DNA from: an uncultured Bacilli bacterium
GTDB lineage: Bacteria; Bacillota_I; Bacilli_A; RF39; UBA660
DNA: 64,000 nucleotides
Direction of reading: 5' to 3'
NCBI GenBank assembly: GCA_910584165.1
Contig: CAJTZU010000004.1
Location: forward strand, 62,001 to 126,000
This document shows positions 16,391 to 26,675 of the stretch, in pieces. A program made the translations under genes and the position numbers. How positions within the stretch are numbered: position 1 is the first letter of the stretch; each line of letters starts with the position of its first letter. The notes beneath the pieces are model-generated. The model searched no databases and was not told the DNA's origin. It saw only the letters and a list, made by a program, of their open reading frames with translations.

Positions 16391-18871
16391 ATGAAAAAAG
16401 AATGGAAATATTATCTTATTACAGCGGCTATTACGACAGTTTTAGTAATCTTTTTATATACACAATTAGACGCCTTTCAAAATACTATTTTTATTAGTGA
16501 TTCCTATTCTCAATATGTTGCCCTTTTTACTAAATTAAAAAATATTTTACAATCTGGAGAATCCCTAATCTATTCCTTTCAAGGAGGACTTGGAAATGAA
16601 TTTCTAGGAACTTTTTTCTATTATCTATCTAGTCCTTTTAATCTTTTGATTATCTTTTTTGAAGATATGGAAAAATTTCTTCTTACTATTACCCTATTAA
16701 AATTTATTGTCATATCTCTAACCTCACTTTACTTCTTTAGATATCATTTTCCAAAAGAAAATTCAATTTATGCGATTACATTTTCTATCATCTATACCTT
16801 CATTAGTTATAATATTCTCCATTTTATTCACATTATGTGGCTAGATGCTGTATTAATGCTCCCATTATTATTAGTAGGTATTGATAAATTTATTAAAAAG
16901 AAGAAAATTCTACCTTACGTATTACCTTTAATCTATATTATTTTTACAAATTATTATCTTGGTTATATGTCTTGTATCTTTAGCTTTCTTTATTTTAATT
17001 ATCAAATTTTTATAAAGTATTCTATCAAAAAAGAATGGAAAAAAATTTTGAAAGAAAATGGAATATTTTTGATTGTTAGCTTTTTAGCTATTCTAGCAAC
17101 TTCTTTTGTACTTTTAGAAGTAGTCCATTATTTACCAGGTTATGCTAGAACTACTACGGAATTTTTAAATGGAGAAGAATTTATATTTCATGGAAATCCT
17201 TTCCATTTTTTCCAAAACTTCTTTATTTCTTCCACTATAAATGTAGATTTTTTAAATGATTCTGATTTCTTCTTATATAATAGTGTTTTAGCATTCCTAT
17301 TAATCTCTCTTTACTTCACAAATTCTAAAATTACTAGAAAAGAAAAAGTTCTTACCCTTCTTATGATTATCATCTTATATATTTCTGTTTCTGGAAACTA
17401 TTTTAATTACATGTGGCATGGATTTTCTAAGCCTCAATTCTTTAATGGAAGATTTACTTTTTTATTTGATTTCTTTCTACTTTATATCAGTATAAAATCT
17501 CTTTATAATCTTAAATATTTAAAGCCTAAAAGTTATATAATTAGCTCTATTTTCTTTTTAATTATCTTATATGTTTTTTACTTTACAACAAAAGAAACTA
17601 CTATGATGTACGGAAATTTAGGATTATTAATTGTTTATAGTATTGCTCTTTTAACTATTCGCTCAGAAAAAATATATATTCCTTTAGTACTAGTTACCAT
17701 TGTTATACTAGAAATTACTTCGAATGCTATTCTAGAATTAGATAAATATTCTTTTACGACAAAGCAAGAATATACAAATCAAAATATCATTTATCATTAT
17801 GCCATCAACTATATTAAAGATTATGATGATAGTCCATTTTATCGAGTTGAAAATTCTGATACTGTCCCTTATAATGGGCCAATTTATTATCAATATAATG
17901 GAATAGATATTTTTCTATCTACTCTTTCAGATGATATGGCAAATTTCTTTTTTGATTTTGGATTAGGTAGTGGCGCAACAAAGAAAAATACCATTTCTTA
18001 TTATAGCGGATATGAAATAACAGATACTTTATTTGGAATAAGATATCATATTTATATAGACGATTATGAAGAATCTGAGCATTACAAACTTCTATTAGAA
18101 AAGGAACTAAAAGATTCTACTCTTAGAATCTACGAAAATCCAAATGCATTATCCCTTGGTTTCATGGTAAATTCTAAAATCTTAGAAGTAGAAAAAGATT
18201 TGAATGCTTTAAGCTTTCAAAATGAAATACTAAAAGCTATGACTAATTCTAACGATTCTATCTATATTCCTATTCCTTTAGAGCAAGAGCAAAATTCATA
18301 TTACTTTGAAAATACAGAGTATGAGAAAGATATTTGTTTTTATACAGCTATCGATAGTTCTAATGGATATAATAATCCAAGTCTTTATTTAGATGGTCAT
18401 TTATTAGATAAAAGAGCAGACTTTGAAATTGTCTGTACAGAATCTCCTTATTCAAATGAGCTTTACTTATCTTATTCTAATTTAGATGATACACAACATT
18501 TAGGAACTTTTGCAGCCTATTATAATAAAGATGCTTGGAATTCTATCCTTAACAACTTAAAAGAACAAGAATTCACGATTCAAGAATATAAAGGAAATAA
18601 AATAAAAGGAACAGTTACTTCCACAACTGAAAAGAATATTTTATTTACAACAATACCATATGATGAAAATTGGGAAGTTTTTGTAGATGGAAAAAAAGTA
18701 AATACATTAAAATTATTAGATGGTCTATTAGGAGTAGAACTAAAAGAAGGCGTATTTACAATTGAATTTCAATATAAGCCAAAACAATTTCATATAGGAA
18801 TGATTGTAAGTATCATTAGTTTCTTTATTTTATTTATCATAGACAAGAAAAAATTACTTCAGACGAAGTAA
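16391..18871 (+). CDS. YfhO-family multispanning membrane protein
   Basis: 826 residues. The first two thirds contain about 12-13 hydrophobic segments starting at residues 8-25. The conserved early loop DSYSQYVALF, with Asp37, and the YSFQGGLG stretch are characteristic of the YfhO/GT-C-like family. A large extracytoplasmic C-terminal beta domain (about 450-800) follows, then a last membrane helix and a lysine-rich tail. Relatives glycosylate cell-surface polymers such as lipoteichoic acid or act as undecaprenyl-linked sugar transferases. A TATAAT hexamer lies at about 16361-16366. The gene ends inside a terminator shared with polC. Confidence 0.85.
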   Translation: MKKEWKYYLITAAITTVLVIFLYTQLDAFQNTIFISDSYSQYVALFTKLKNILQSGESLIYSFQGGLGNEFLGTFFYYLSSPFNLLIIFFEDMEKFLLTITLLKFIVISLTSLYFFRYHFPKENSIYAITFSIIYTFISYNILHFIHIMWLDAVLMLPLLLVGIDKFIKKKKILPYVLPLIYIIFTNYYLGYMSCIFSFLYFNYQIFIKYSIKKEWKKILKENGIFLIVSFLAILATSFVLLEVVHYLPGYARTTTEFLNGEEFIFHGNPFHFFQNFFISSTINVDFLNDSDFFLYNSVLAFLLISLYFTNSKITRKEKVLTLLMIIILYISVSGNYFNYMWHGFSKPQFFNGRFTFLFDFFLLYISIKSLYNLKYLKPKSYIISSIFFLIILYVFYFTTKETTMMYGNLGLLIVYSIALLTIRSEKIYIPLVLVTIVILEITSNAILELDKYSFTTKQEYTNQNIIYHYAINYIKDYDDSPFYRVENSDTVPYNGPIYYQYNGIDIFLSTLSDDMANFFFDFGLGSGATKKNTISYYSGYEITDTLFGIRYHIYIDDYEESEHYKLLLEKELKDSTLRIYENPNALSLGFMVNSKILEVEKDLNALSFQNEILKAMTNSNDSIYIPIPLEQEQNSYYFENTEYEKDICFYTAIDSSNGYNNPSLYLDGHLLDKRADFEIVCTESPYSNELYLSYSNLDDTQHLGTFAAYYNKDAWNSILNNLKEQEFTIQEYKGNKIKGTVTSTTEKNILFTTIPYDENWEVFVDGKKVNTLKLLDGLLGVELKEGVFTIEFQYKPKQFHIGMIVSIISFFILFIIDKKKLLQTK

Positions 18872-18878
18872 TTTTTTT
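18848..18878. terminator. Bidirectional terminator between the yfhO-like gene and polC
   Basis: AAAAATTACTTC, loop AGAC and GAAGTAATTTTT form a strong stem with a T run on the plus strand. The stem includes the last codon and stop of the yfhO-like gene. Confidence 0.9.
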
Positions 18879-21800
18879 AGAATAAACTCATTTGATTAGA
18901 CTCTTCCATACCATCAAAAATACCCATTGATTTTAATTTATCAATTAAAGTACCTGATACTTTTGCTCTTCTTTGAACATCTTCAATACTTAAAAATTCA
19001 GATTTTTCTCTTTCCTCTACAATATTCTTCGCAACGGTATCCCCTAGCCCGTCAACAGCTGCAAAAGGAGGATAGATAGAAGTATCATCTCTTACTCCCC
19101 ATACAGTTGCTGGACTATGATTTAAATCTACTGGTAAGAACTGAATACCTCTTGCAGTAGCTTCTAAACATACCTTTAAACTTTCTAGTACACCCATATC
19201 TTTATTAGTTGCTTCATATCCTTTATTTTGAATTTCTAATATTTTATTTTTAATAACATCGTATCCACCTATCATTGTTTCAACATCTACATCTGTTGCT
19301 TTTGAAGTAAGCCATGATGCATAGAAATATACTGGCATATGGACTTTATACCATGCAATTCTAAAGGCACTAATGACATAAGCAGCAGCATGAGCTTTTG
19401 GGAACATGTACTTAATTTTTCCACAAGAGTCAATAAACCATTTTTCAATTCCTGCTTCTTCCATAGTAGCTTTATGCCCAGCCCAAGTATCTGGGTCTTT
19501 TGAAGCTTTTCCTTTACGAACAAATTCCATAATTTTAAAAGCTTTAATAGGCGCTACACCATGATACATCAGATAAACCATAATATCATCACGGCAACCA
19601 ATAACCTCTTTAAAAGGAACAATATTATTTTTTATCAATTCTTGAGCATTTCCAAGCCATACATCAGTACCATGCGATAGACCTGATATTTTAATTAATT
19701 CAGCAAACGTTTTGGGCTTAGTTTCTGCAACCATTCCAATCGTAAAAGGTGTTCCAAACTCTGGTATTCCTAATGTCCCTGTTGCATTCATAATTTGTTC
19801 ATTCGTTACTCCTAATGCTTTTGTAGAAGTAAATATACTCATTGTTTCTTTATCATCTAATGGCACTGTTAAAATGTCCATTCCTGTTAAATCTTGAATC
19901 ATACGAAGTTGAGTTGGGTCAGAATGTCCTAAAATATCTAGTTTTAATAAATCTTGGTCGATAGCATGATAATCGAAGTGTGTAGTACGCCAAGCACTAT
20001 TTACATCATCTGCTGGAAATTGAAAAGGTGTAAAATCAGATACTTCCATATAATCTGGTACAACAACGATTCCTCCAGGATGTTGCCCTGTTGTTCTTTT
20101 AACACCAGTGCAGCCCATCGCCAAACGCTCAATTTCAGCTGTACGCATTATTTTATTATGGTCTTCACAATATCCCTTAACAAAACCAAAAGCAGTTTTT
20201 TCAGCAACAGTACCAATGGTTCCAGCACGATAAACATTATCTACACCAAATAAAACTTTTGTATATTCGTGAGCAGATGCTTGGTTTAAATCGGAGAAGT
20301 TTAAGTCTATATCTGGAACCTTATCTGCATTAAATCCTAAGAAAGTAGCAAACGGCATATCCTGTCCATCTTTATACATTTTTTCTCCACAATTTGGGCA
20401 CATCTTATCTGGTAAATCAAATCCACTAGAATAATCTGCACCTAATTCTTTTCCAGTTTCATCTTGAAAAACACTAGTCTTACAATTAAGGCAACGATAA
20501 TGCGCTGGAAGTGGATTTACTTCCGTAATTCCCATCATGGTAGCAACGAAACTAGAGCCTACAGAACCACGAGAACCAACTAAATATCCATCATCATTAG
20601 AGTGTTTTACAAGTCTTTGCGAAATTAAGTAGATAGGGTCAAATCCTCCACCGATAATTCCTCCTAATTCCTTCTTTACTTTTTTCTCTAAAGTTTTATC
20701 ATTTAACTCTCCGTCTTCCTCTTTCCAATTTTCTTGAAAATATTGATTTAATAAGGATTTTACAGAATCAAATCCTTCTACTAAAACAGTATGTAATCTA
20801 GTAAAAGTTTCCGTTATTGCATCTTCTTCACCAAGGTCTGGATTTTCTTTCATCACATTATCATGGCAACATTTATAAACAATATCTCCATATAACTCTT
20901 TCGCAATTCTCTCTTCAATATTATGAGGAAGCGGATCTCCATACCAAGAAGCTGCTTTTTCATATACTAAATCAGTTACAACACGAGGACAGTCTAGGTA
21001 GGAAGAACCATCATCACTTTTTACACGTGGCGAGAAAGGAATACCACCTGTATCAATAATAACTTCAATCTCTTCTACCATATCTAACACCTTATTAGTA
21101 TTCGTTACTACTATTTCGTAAGCTAAATCATCTCCTAAGAAATTAAAGTCCTCTAACATTTCACGAGTGGTACGGAAGTGCTGAGAAGGAATGTTAGTAA
21201 TACTACTTTTTGCAAGTGGATGTCTTCCACCACCTGGTACTTTTTGGTTAACAATAATCTCTCGATAAATTTTGTCTCCTCTTTCAAAATGGTGAACATC
21301 TCCTGTTGCTACAATAATTTTTCCAGCATCTCTAACCGTATTTACAATTTTTGTAATATGATTTTTTACTTCCTCTTCATTTTTAAAATCACTTGTTTGA
21401 ATTAAATGACCATAGACTTCTGGCGGTTGAACTTCTACATAATCATAAAAATTAATAATATTCGTTAATTCTTGCCCTTCTTTGCTTTTTGCTTGTTCAA
21501 ATACTTCCGATTCATAACAGCCACTACCAATTAATAAGCCTTCTCTTAATTCTTCCAGTTTACTTCTTAAAATTCTAGGAGTCTTATATAAATAGACAGT
21601 ATTTGCTAAAGAAATAATTTTAAATAAATTCTTAAGTCCTACTTTATTTAAAGCAATAGCATTAAAATGAAATGTTCTACCAAATTTATAAATCTCATCT
21701 TTAGAAATTAATTTATCCAAATCTAGTACATCCTTAAAATTTTGAGCAATTAATTTTTGTAGCATCTTATGAAATACATAAGCAGTTCCTTCAGCATCAT

Positions 21801-23649
21801 AATCTGCCCTATGGTGGGCATCCTCTTCCCAAGGAACATTATAACGTTTTACAAGAGCTGATAACCCATGCCTAGAATATCCTTGGTCTAATGTACGGGA
21901 TAATTCTAAAGTATCAATAACCGTATTTGTAAATTCTCCTAAGTTGTATTTTCTCATAGACATCTCTATAAAGGAAATATCAAATTTAGCATTATGCGCA
22001 ACCATTGGCAAATCACCAGTCCATGCTAAGAACCGCTTGGTTACTTCCTCCTCATTATCTTTTCCCTTTACCATTTCATCTGTAATACAAGTTAATTCTG
22101 TTATTTTATCAGGAATATGTCTACCTGGATCAATAAGCTCATCAAAACGGTCAATAATGTTACCATCTTGAATTTTAACTGCTCCTATTTCAATCATCTG
22201 GTCTCCACCAGCTGCATTAAATCCAGTAGTCTCTGTATCAAATACAACAAAAGTAGTACCTTCTAAAGTATAATCTCTTGGTCTTACTACAATATTAACA
22301 GTGTCATCAACAAGAGTTAATTCTGTACCATATAGTCCCTTAAAAATAGGCGGATTTTTTAAACTTTCCTTCGTTTCTTCTAATTCTTTTTGAAGGGTTT
22401 CCTTTTCACTAGCATCTTCTACTTCTGCAATTTTTCCCTCTAATTCTTCCACTTTTCCCTTTAATTTTTTTACAATACCCTTATTATAAGAAGTAATAAT
22501 TCCAAAAGCAATTGGAAAAGCTTGACAACCATTATGGTCGGTTATAGCAACACCGCGATATCCCATTTTCATGGTACGCTCAACTAACTCACAAGTATGT
22601 TTTCCTAAGTCTAACTTGGTAAGGCCATCCATTTGACTCATCATAGTATGTGCATGTAATTCTACTCTTTTAATAGGCGCATCATCTATTATTTCCTCTT
22701 TTTTATAATCACTATAATTGATATCTAAAATACTTAATACATCTTCGTTAGAATATTTATCTTCTTTAATATTTCCTCTAAATTTATACCATTTACCACA
22801 CTTTAATCCCTTTTTTATTTTTCCCCATTCTTCTTTTCCATTTACAAATATTTTGGCATAAATACTATCTGTATAATCAGTGATTTTTAAAGTAACAATA
22901 ATTAAATCTGTCTTTGTTTCTCTTTCGTCAATTCCAAATAATTCCGCTTCTAATGTAACACTATTAGTAGGTCCTGTAATAGTATCCAATCTTACTACAT
23001 TGGTATCAATAACTCGTCCTAATAATACATTTGGGTCATCTACAGTTTCAATTCTTTTAGGCGTATAATTTTTCTTCCAAGCTGGTTTTTCTTCTACTAC
23101 TGTCTCTTTTTGTTCTAACCTTGCCTCTTCTACAACAATCTTTTCTTCCTCTTCCAAGACACTAGAAGGTTCTTCTTTTAAAATCGGATTAATTCTGGTA
23201 ATAGGATAACCAAAAGAACGAAAATCCATAACAATTTCTTTTTCTAAGCTAAGAAGTTTTTGTTCTTCAGACATATAATCAACAGGAATAATTAAAACAT
23301 CTTCTTTTATCTCTACTTCGTTAGAAACAAAAGTTTCTAATTGTGGACATTTTTTAGAATAGCGATTCATCAAATAACTAAAATAATCTTTTACTTTTTC
23401 TAAAGATGGATTTTCTACTTTGAAACAAACTCTTGTACTTTGAACTTGAGCTTGAAATCCCTCTTTTAAAGAATGAATAAATTCTTCAAATATTTCTACT
23501 GGTAATATTTCAGATAAAGATATCACAAAAATATAGTCGGTATGTTCAGTATTTCCTACTATTTTTTCTAATTTTCCCTTTTCAAAAAAAACACTTTTAG
23601 ATTCGTCCCATGATATCTGCTCCAACAATTTTTGTAATTTACTATCCAT
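18877..23649 (-). CDS. polC: DNA polymerase III PolC-type alpha subunit
   Basis: The replicative polymerase with built-in proofreading. In order: N-terminal domain (1-200), OB-fold (205-315), PHP domain starting VELHAHTMMSQMDG (HAHT at 332-335, metal ligands kept), 3'-5' exonuclease starting FVVFDTETTGF (DTE at 471-473), GSRGSVGSS (1025-1033), a zinc-finger-like Cys pair set (1053/1056 and 1084/1087) and catalytic PDIDLNF (1112-1118). At 1590 residues it is about 150 longer than B. subtilis PolC as I recall it. The excess sits mainly in a charged coiled-coil insert (about 391-434) and in a segment of about 75 residues (about 920-998) before the palm. Confidence 0.97.
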   Translation of the reverse strand: MDSKLQKLLEQISWDESKSVFFEKGKLEKIVGNTEHTDYIFVISLSEILPVEIFEEFIHSLKEGFQAQVQSTRVCFKVENPSLEKVKDYFSYLMNRYSKKCPQLETFVSNEVEIKEDVLIIPVDYMSEEQKLLSLEKEIVMDFRSFGYPITRINPILKEEPSSVLEEEEKIVVEEARLEQKETVVEEKPAWKKNYTPKRIETVDDPNVLLGRVIDTNVVRLDTITGPTNSVTLEAELFGIDERETKTDLIIVTLKITDYTDSIYAKIFVNGKEEWGKIKKGLKCGKWYKFRGNIKEDKYSNEDVLSILDINYSDYKKEEIIDDAPIKRVELHAHTMMSQMDGLTKLDLGKHTCELVERTMKMGYRGVAITDHNGCQAFPIAFGIITSYNKGIVKKLKGKVEELEGKIAEVEDASEKETLQKELEETKESLKNPPIFKGLYGTELTLVDDTVNIVVRPRDYTLEGTTFVVFDTETTGFNAAGGDQMIEIGAVKIQDGNIIDRFDELIDPGRHIPDKITELTCITDEMVKGKDNEEEVTKRFLAWTGDLPMVAHNAKFDISFIEMSMRKYNLGEFTNTVIDTLELSRTLDQGYSRHGLSALVKRYNVPWEEDAHHRADYDAEGTAYVFHKMLQKLIAQNFKDVLDLDKLISKDEIYKFGRTFHFNAIALNKVGLKNLFKIISLANTVYLYKTPRILRSKLEELREGLLIGSGCYESEVFEQAKSKEGQELTNIINFYDYVEVQPPEVYGHLIQTSDFKNEEEVKNHITKIVNTVRDAGKIIVATGDVHHFERGDKIYREIIVNQKVPGGGRHPLAKSSITNIPSQHFRTTREMLEDFNFLGDDLAYEIVVTNTNKVLDMVEEIEVIIDTGGIPFSPRVKSDDGSSYLDCPRVVTDLVYEKAASWYGDPLPHNIEERIAKELYGDIVYKCCHDNVMKENPDLGEEDAITETFTRLHTVLVEGFDSVKSLLNQYFQENWKEEDGELNDKTLEKKVKKELGGIIGGGFDPIYLISQRLVKHSNDDGYLVGSRGSVGSSFVATMMGITEVNPLPAHYRCLNCKTSVFQDETGKELGADYSSGFDLPDKMCPNCGEKMYKDGQDMPFATFLGFNADKVPDIDLNFSDLNQASAHEYTKVLFGVDNVYRAGTIGTVAEKTAFGFVKGYCEDHNKIMRTAEIERLAMGCTGVKRTTGQHPGGIVVVPDYMEVSDFTPFQFPADDVNSAWRTTHFDYHAIDQDLLKLDILGHSDPTQLRMIQDLTGMDILTVPLDDKETMSIFTSTKALGVTNEQIMNATGTLGIPEFGTPFTIGMVAETKPKTFAELIKISGLSHGTDVWLGNAQELIKNNIVPFKEVIGCRDDIMVYLMYHGVAPIKAFKIMEFVRKGKASKDPDTWAGHKATMEEAGIEKWFIDSCGKIKYMFPKAHAAAYVISAFRIAWYKVHMPVYFYASWLTSKATDVDVETMIGGYDVIKNKILEIQNKGYEATNKDMGVLESLKVCLEATARGIQFLPVDLNHSPATVWGVRDDTSIYPPFAAVDGLGDTVAKNIVEEREKSEFLSIEDVQRRAKVSGTLIDKLKSMGIFDGMEESNQMSLF

Positions 23650-23770
23650 ATTACCACCTACATTCTATTTTACCAAAAATTGTAAGTATTTTGACAAAAA
23701 AGAAGAACTTTTTTTCTTTTTATTTGACTATATTACTTTTCCCTGCTACTATTAATACTAGAGGGATAAT

Positions 23771-24832
23771 ATGAAAATAAAAAATCTTCAACATGTTAGA
23801 CAGGCTGAATTAATCGCATTCCTAGTAGGAGCTGCAGGACAAGCCTATCCAGTCTATGAGCATCTACCTAAAATATTAAATAATGGGATGAATGCTTTAA
23901 TGGGAAACTATGGAAATATTACTACAATTACTCCTGAGAATGCTCAATTTTGGTCTCTCATTATGGCACCATTTGCAATCGGAACAGTTGCGCATTTTTA
24001 TGCAGAAAAGAAAACTGAAGAATATAAAGATTTAAAAATATATTATGAGGAAGTTTTAAATCGTTTTGTTTCTCTTGCTAAAACTTTAAATATCAAGGAT
24101 CCTATTGAAATATTTAGTTTATATGTTTATATGTATGGAGGAGGATATTTTTCTTACCAACATCAATTTGTTTATGATATTGATATGAAAGATTTGTCGT
24201 TATTAAATGGTTTAGATGTTATGAGAGGAAAAGGTGTTTGTAGATCGATTTCCTCTATGCTTACAGATATTTATCAAAAAATGGGATTCCAAAGCAGCAA
24301 TTTATCCGTACATACCAGTGGAGAAACCATTAGAAATTTATCTCATCTTAGTCCTTTAAAATTAGAAAAAACTCAAAGTGGTAGTAAATTTGCTAAAATA
24401 ATAAGTAGTTTTACAAAAATAGTAAAACTACCTAATCACTTAATTACTATTGTAGATGATGATACCTATAGCTATACATTAGACCCTACTAACGATGGTA
24501 TTCTTTATCCAACAAAATTTGGAAAACTAAGAGTATATGATAATCCAAAATTGGGAATGCAAAATTATATATCAGTGCTTACTTTACAATCATTACTAGG
24601 AAACTTTTCTACCCCTAATCAAATTCCAGGGACCATTAAACAATTAGGTATGGATACTATTGAACTTTCAACTTTTGAATACCTTTATAGAAGCACTTTA
24701 TCTATCGTTGAAAGAAATAAACCATTATTAGAAGAATTTTATGAAAATAATAAGGGATTATATGAGCAAATCTATTTAGAATCAGAAAATATTCATAGTT
24801 TAATCGGAAGAATGCTTCCTGTTGTAAAATAA
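23771..24832 (+). CDS. Transglutaminase-like protein with an N-terminal hydrophobic region
   Basis: 353 residues. Hydrophobic stretches at about 12-30 and 62-76 may be membrane-associated. A probable catalytic triad is Cys157 (GKGVCRSISSMLTDIYQKMG), His223 (LPNHLITIV) and Asp238 (YTLDPTNDG), matching the transglutaminase/papain-like order. It resembles the other two such proteins in this window only at these motifs. GAGGG precedes the ATG. The gene diverges from polC and ends in a shared terminator with nrnA. Substrate unknown. Confidence 0.6.
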   Translation: MKIKNLQHVRQAELIAFLVGAAGQAYPVYEHLPKILNNGMNALMGNYGNITTITPENAQFWSLIMAPFAIGTVAHFYAEKKTEEYKDLKIYYEEVLNRFVSLAKTLNIKDPIEIFSLYVYMYGGGYFSYQHQFVYDIDMKDLSLLNGLDVMRGKGVCRSISSMLTDIYQKMGFQSSNLSVHTSGETIRNLSHLSPLKLEKTQSGSKFAKIISSFTKIVKLPNHLITIVDDDTYSYTLDPTNDGILYPTKFGKLRVYDNPKLGMQNYISVLTLQSLLGNFSTPNQIPGTIKQLGMDTIELSTFEYLYRSTLSIVERNKPLLEEFYENNKGLYEQIYLESENIHSLIGRMLPVVK

Positions 24833-24856
24833 AAGTATGCAAAGCATACTTTTATT
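24831..24856. terminator. Bidirectional terminator
   Basis: AAAAGTATGC and GCATACTTTT form a 10-base-pair stem with loop AAA, placed between the 3' ends of two convergent genes. Confidence 0.85.
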
Positions 24857-25814
24857 TATCATTCTCTTGATATTCTCTACAAACTTCATCTAAGGCTTTT
24901 ATAACTTCATCTACTTTGTCAAAATCAGGTACACGAATTCCAGAAGCAAAGGCATGTCCTCCACCACCAAAATGTGCCAAAGTCTCATTAATAACAGGTC
25001 CTCTAGAGCGAACAGAACCTCGGATATTATTATTCATTTTATCTTGAGAAAAAAAGCCCCAAGCAATCATTTCTTCTGTATAATTAAAACTATTAATCAT
25101 ATTTCCTGCTGTTGCAGCATCCACTTTATATTCCTGTAAAATAGATTCCTCTAATTTTACATAACCAAAGCCATTCTCTGTAATCGTTAAATTACTCATT
25201 AAATAAGCCTGAAATTTCATATCTTTAATAGATCTCATATATAGTCTAGGATATAATTCTGTAAAATTTAAATTCGTTGTAGAAATTAATTTGGATACTA
25301 AATCAAAAGTTTTTGGAGTTGTATATTGATATAAAAATCTTTCCGTATCAGCAATTAATCCTATATATAATTTACTAGCCGCTTCCTTTGTAACTTTTAG
25401 CTTTGTATGAAATATTAATTCCATTACTAACTGAGAAGCAGAAGAAGAGGTATCGTCAATCCATTCTATATCACAGAATGATTCTACAAAAGGATGATGA
25501 TCAATTTTAATAGAGTATGCAAAAGAGGAATTCTCTATTCCATCTACCCTTTTCTTATCAGGGGTATCTAGAACAATCAATAAGGATTTAGAAGTATCTT
25601 CTGGTAATTTATCTACTGTTCCTAAATAATGAAACTTTGATGTTCCTACCCCTATTACATATACTTTCTTTTTAGGGAAAGTAGCTAAAATACTTTCTTT
25701 TAATCCAAAAGTACTACCCAAAGCATCTGGGTCAGGACCCACATGTCTCGCTAAAACAATGGAATCATATTTCTTTATTTTTTTATATATTTGGCGATAT
25801 TTATTATTCATCAT
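24852..25814 (-). CDS. nrnA: DHH-family phosphoesterase (NrnA-like nanoRNase / pAp phosphatase)
   Basis: 320 residues, the usual length. The DHH-domain metal ligands are visible: H24 and D28/D30 in ARHVGPDPDALGS, D83 in LIVLDTPD and D105-H106-H107 (IKIDHHPFVE). The C-terminal DHHA1 domain ends with the GGGGHAFASG substrate loop. NrnA degrades 2-5 nucleotide RNAs and dephosphorylates 3'-phosphoadenosine 5'-phosphate. It lies downstream of an exonuclease/phosphatase-family gene on the same strand. Confidence 0.88.
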   Translation of the reverse strand: MMNNKYRQIYKKIKKYDSIVLARHVGPDPDALGSTFGLKESILATFPKKKVYVIGVGTSKFHYLGTVDKLPEDTSKSLLIVLDTPDKKRVDGIENSSFAYSIKIDHHPFVESFCDIEWIDDTSSSASQLVMELIFHTKLKVTKEAASKLYIGLIADTERFLYQYTTPKTFDLVSKLISTTNLNFTELYPRLYMRSIKDMKFQAYLMSNLTITENGFGYVKLEESILQEYKVDAATAGNMINSFNYTEEMIAWGFFSQDKMNNNIRGSVRSRGPVINETLAHFGGGGHAFASGIRVPDFDKVDEVIKALDEVCREYQENDK

Positions 25815-25864
25815 AGTAACTACTCTTTCTATAGCCTTATTGTATCATAGTTTATTAGATTAAT

Positions 25865-26641
25865 CTAGTTTATTTCTACTTCTACAAACACAGCTTTATG
25901 ATCTGTAATATTTGATAATTCTTCCATATCTATCGTACCACTATTTAAAATTCTCCAATTTTTAGGAATAAATAGATGATCAATCGCAGTCTTTTCTGAG
26001 TATCTATCTGCATTTGTTTTATCCATTACAGGAACTCTTACAATATCTAGTTTTTCTAATTCTTTTATAAAATCCGAAAAGAGTGTATCTGTTACTTCCA
26101 AATTAAAATCTCCCATTACTATAATAGAACCATAATTACGATATTTTTTTATCTTTTTCAACAAATAATTCAACTGCCTTTTTTGAACACTTGGAATATA
26201 ATAATCTAAATGAGTATTAAAAACATAAATTCGTTCTTTTTCTGTTTCTAATTCAATTCTCGTTACAATTCTTCTTTCTAATGAAGGTTTCCTTAAAGCT
26301 CTTAAAAAATCTTTAAAAGAATGAGGAATCCATGGCATTGTTCTCGTTCTAGTAGTCTCAACAGGAAGATGAGTAATGATTTGATTTCCTTGATTAAAAG
26401 TTTTAACGAAAGGAAAGCATGTCCCAATAATTCCTCTTCCATATTGATAATCACCATAGAAATGATATTCTCTTAAATATTCATCTACTTTTCTTGTAAA
26501 TCGCATTGTTAATTCTTGTGTTCCTAAAATATCATATTTTTGCTTTAAAATATGTTCTCCTAAAAGAATGGCATGATTATTTCTATTTTGTCTATTTTCT
26601 GTATTATTTTGACAATTTAAAGTACCGATTTTTAATTTCAT
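25865..26641 (-). CDS. Endonuclease/exonuclease/phosphatase-family protein
   Basis: 258 residues. The fold's metal-binding residues are visible: N9 (IGTLNCQ), E43 (LGTQEL), the THLDYY segment near 148, GDFN near 177 and the final DH (NITDHKAVFV). This family includes DNA repair nucleases, sphingomyelinases and inositol phosphatases. The lack of a signal peptide favours a cytoplasmic role. The specific substrate cannot be told from the sequence. It follows ackA after a hairpin. Confidence 0.8.
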   Translation of the reverse strand: MKLKIGTLNCQNNTENRQNRNNHAILLGEHILKQKYDILGTQELTMRFTRKVDEYLREYHFYGDYQYGRGIIGTCFPFVKTFNQGNQIITHLPVETTRTRTMPWIPHSFKDFLRALRKPSLERRIVTRIELETEKERIYVFNTHLDYYIPSVQKRQLNYLLKKIKKYRNYGSIIVMGDFNLEVTDTLFSDFIKELEKLDIVRVPVMDKTNADRYSEKTAIDHLFIPKNWRILNSGTIDMEELSNITDHKAVFVEVEIN

Positions 26642-26649
26642 AATTCACT

Positions 26650-26675
26650 CCTAAAGAAAAAGGGCACAGGCCCTT
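26650..26675 (-). terminator. Terminator of ackA
   Basis: On the minus strand AAAAGGGC, loop CTGT and GCCCTTTTTC form an 8-base-pair stem followed by T. Confidence 0.8.
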
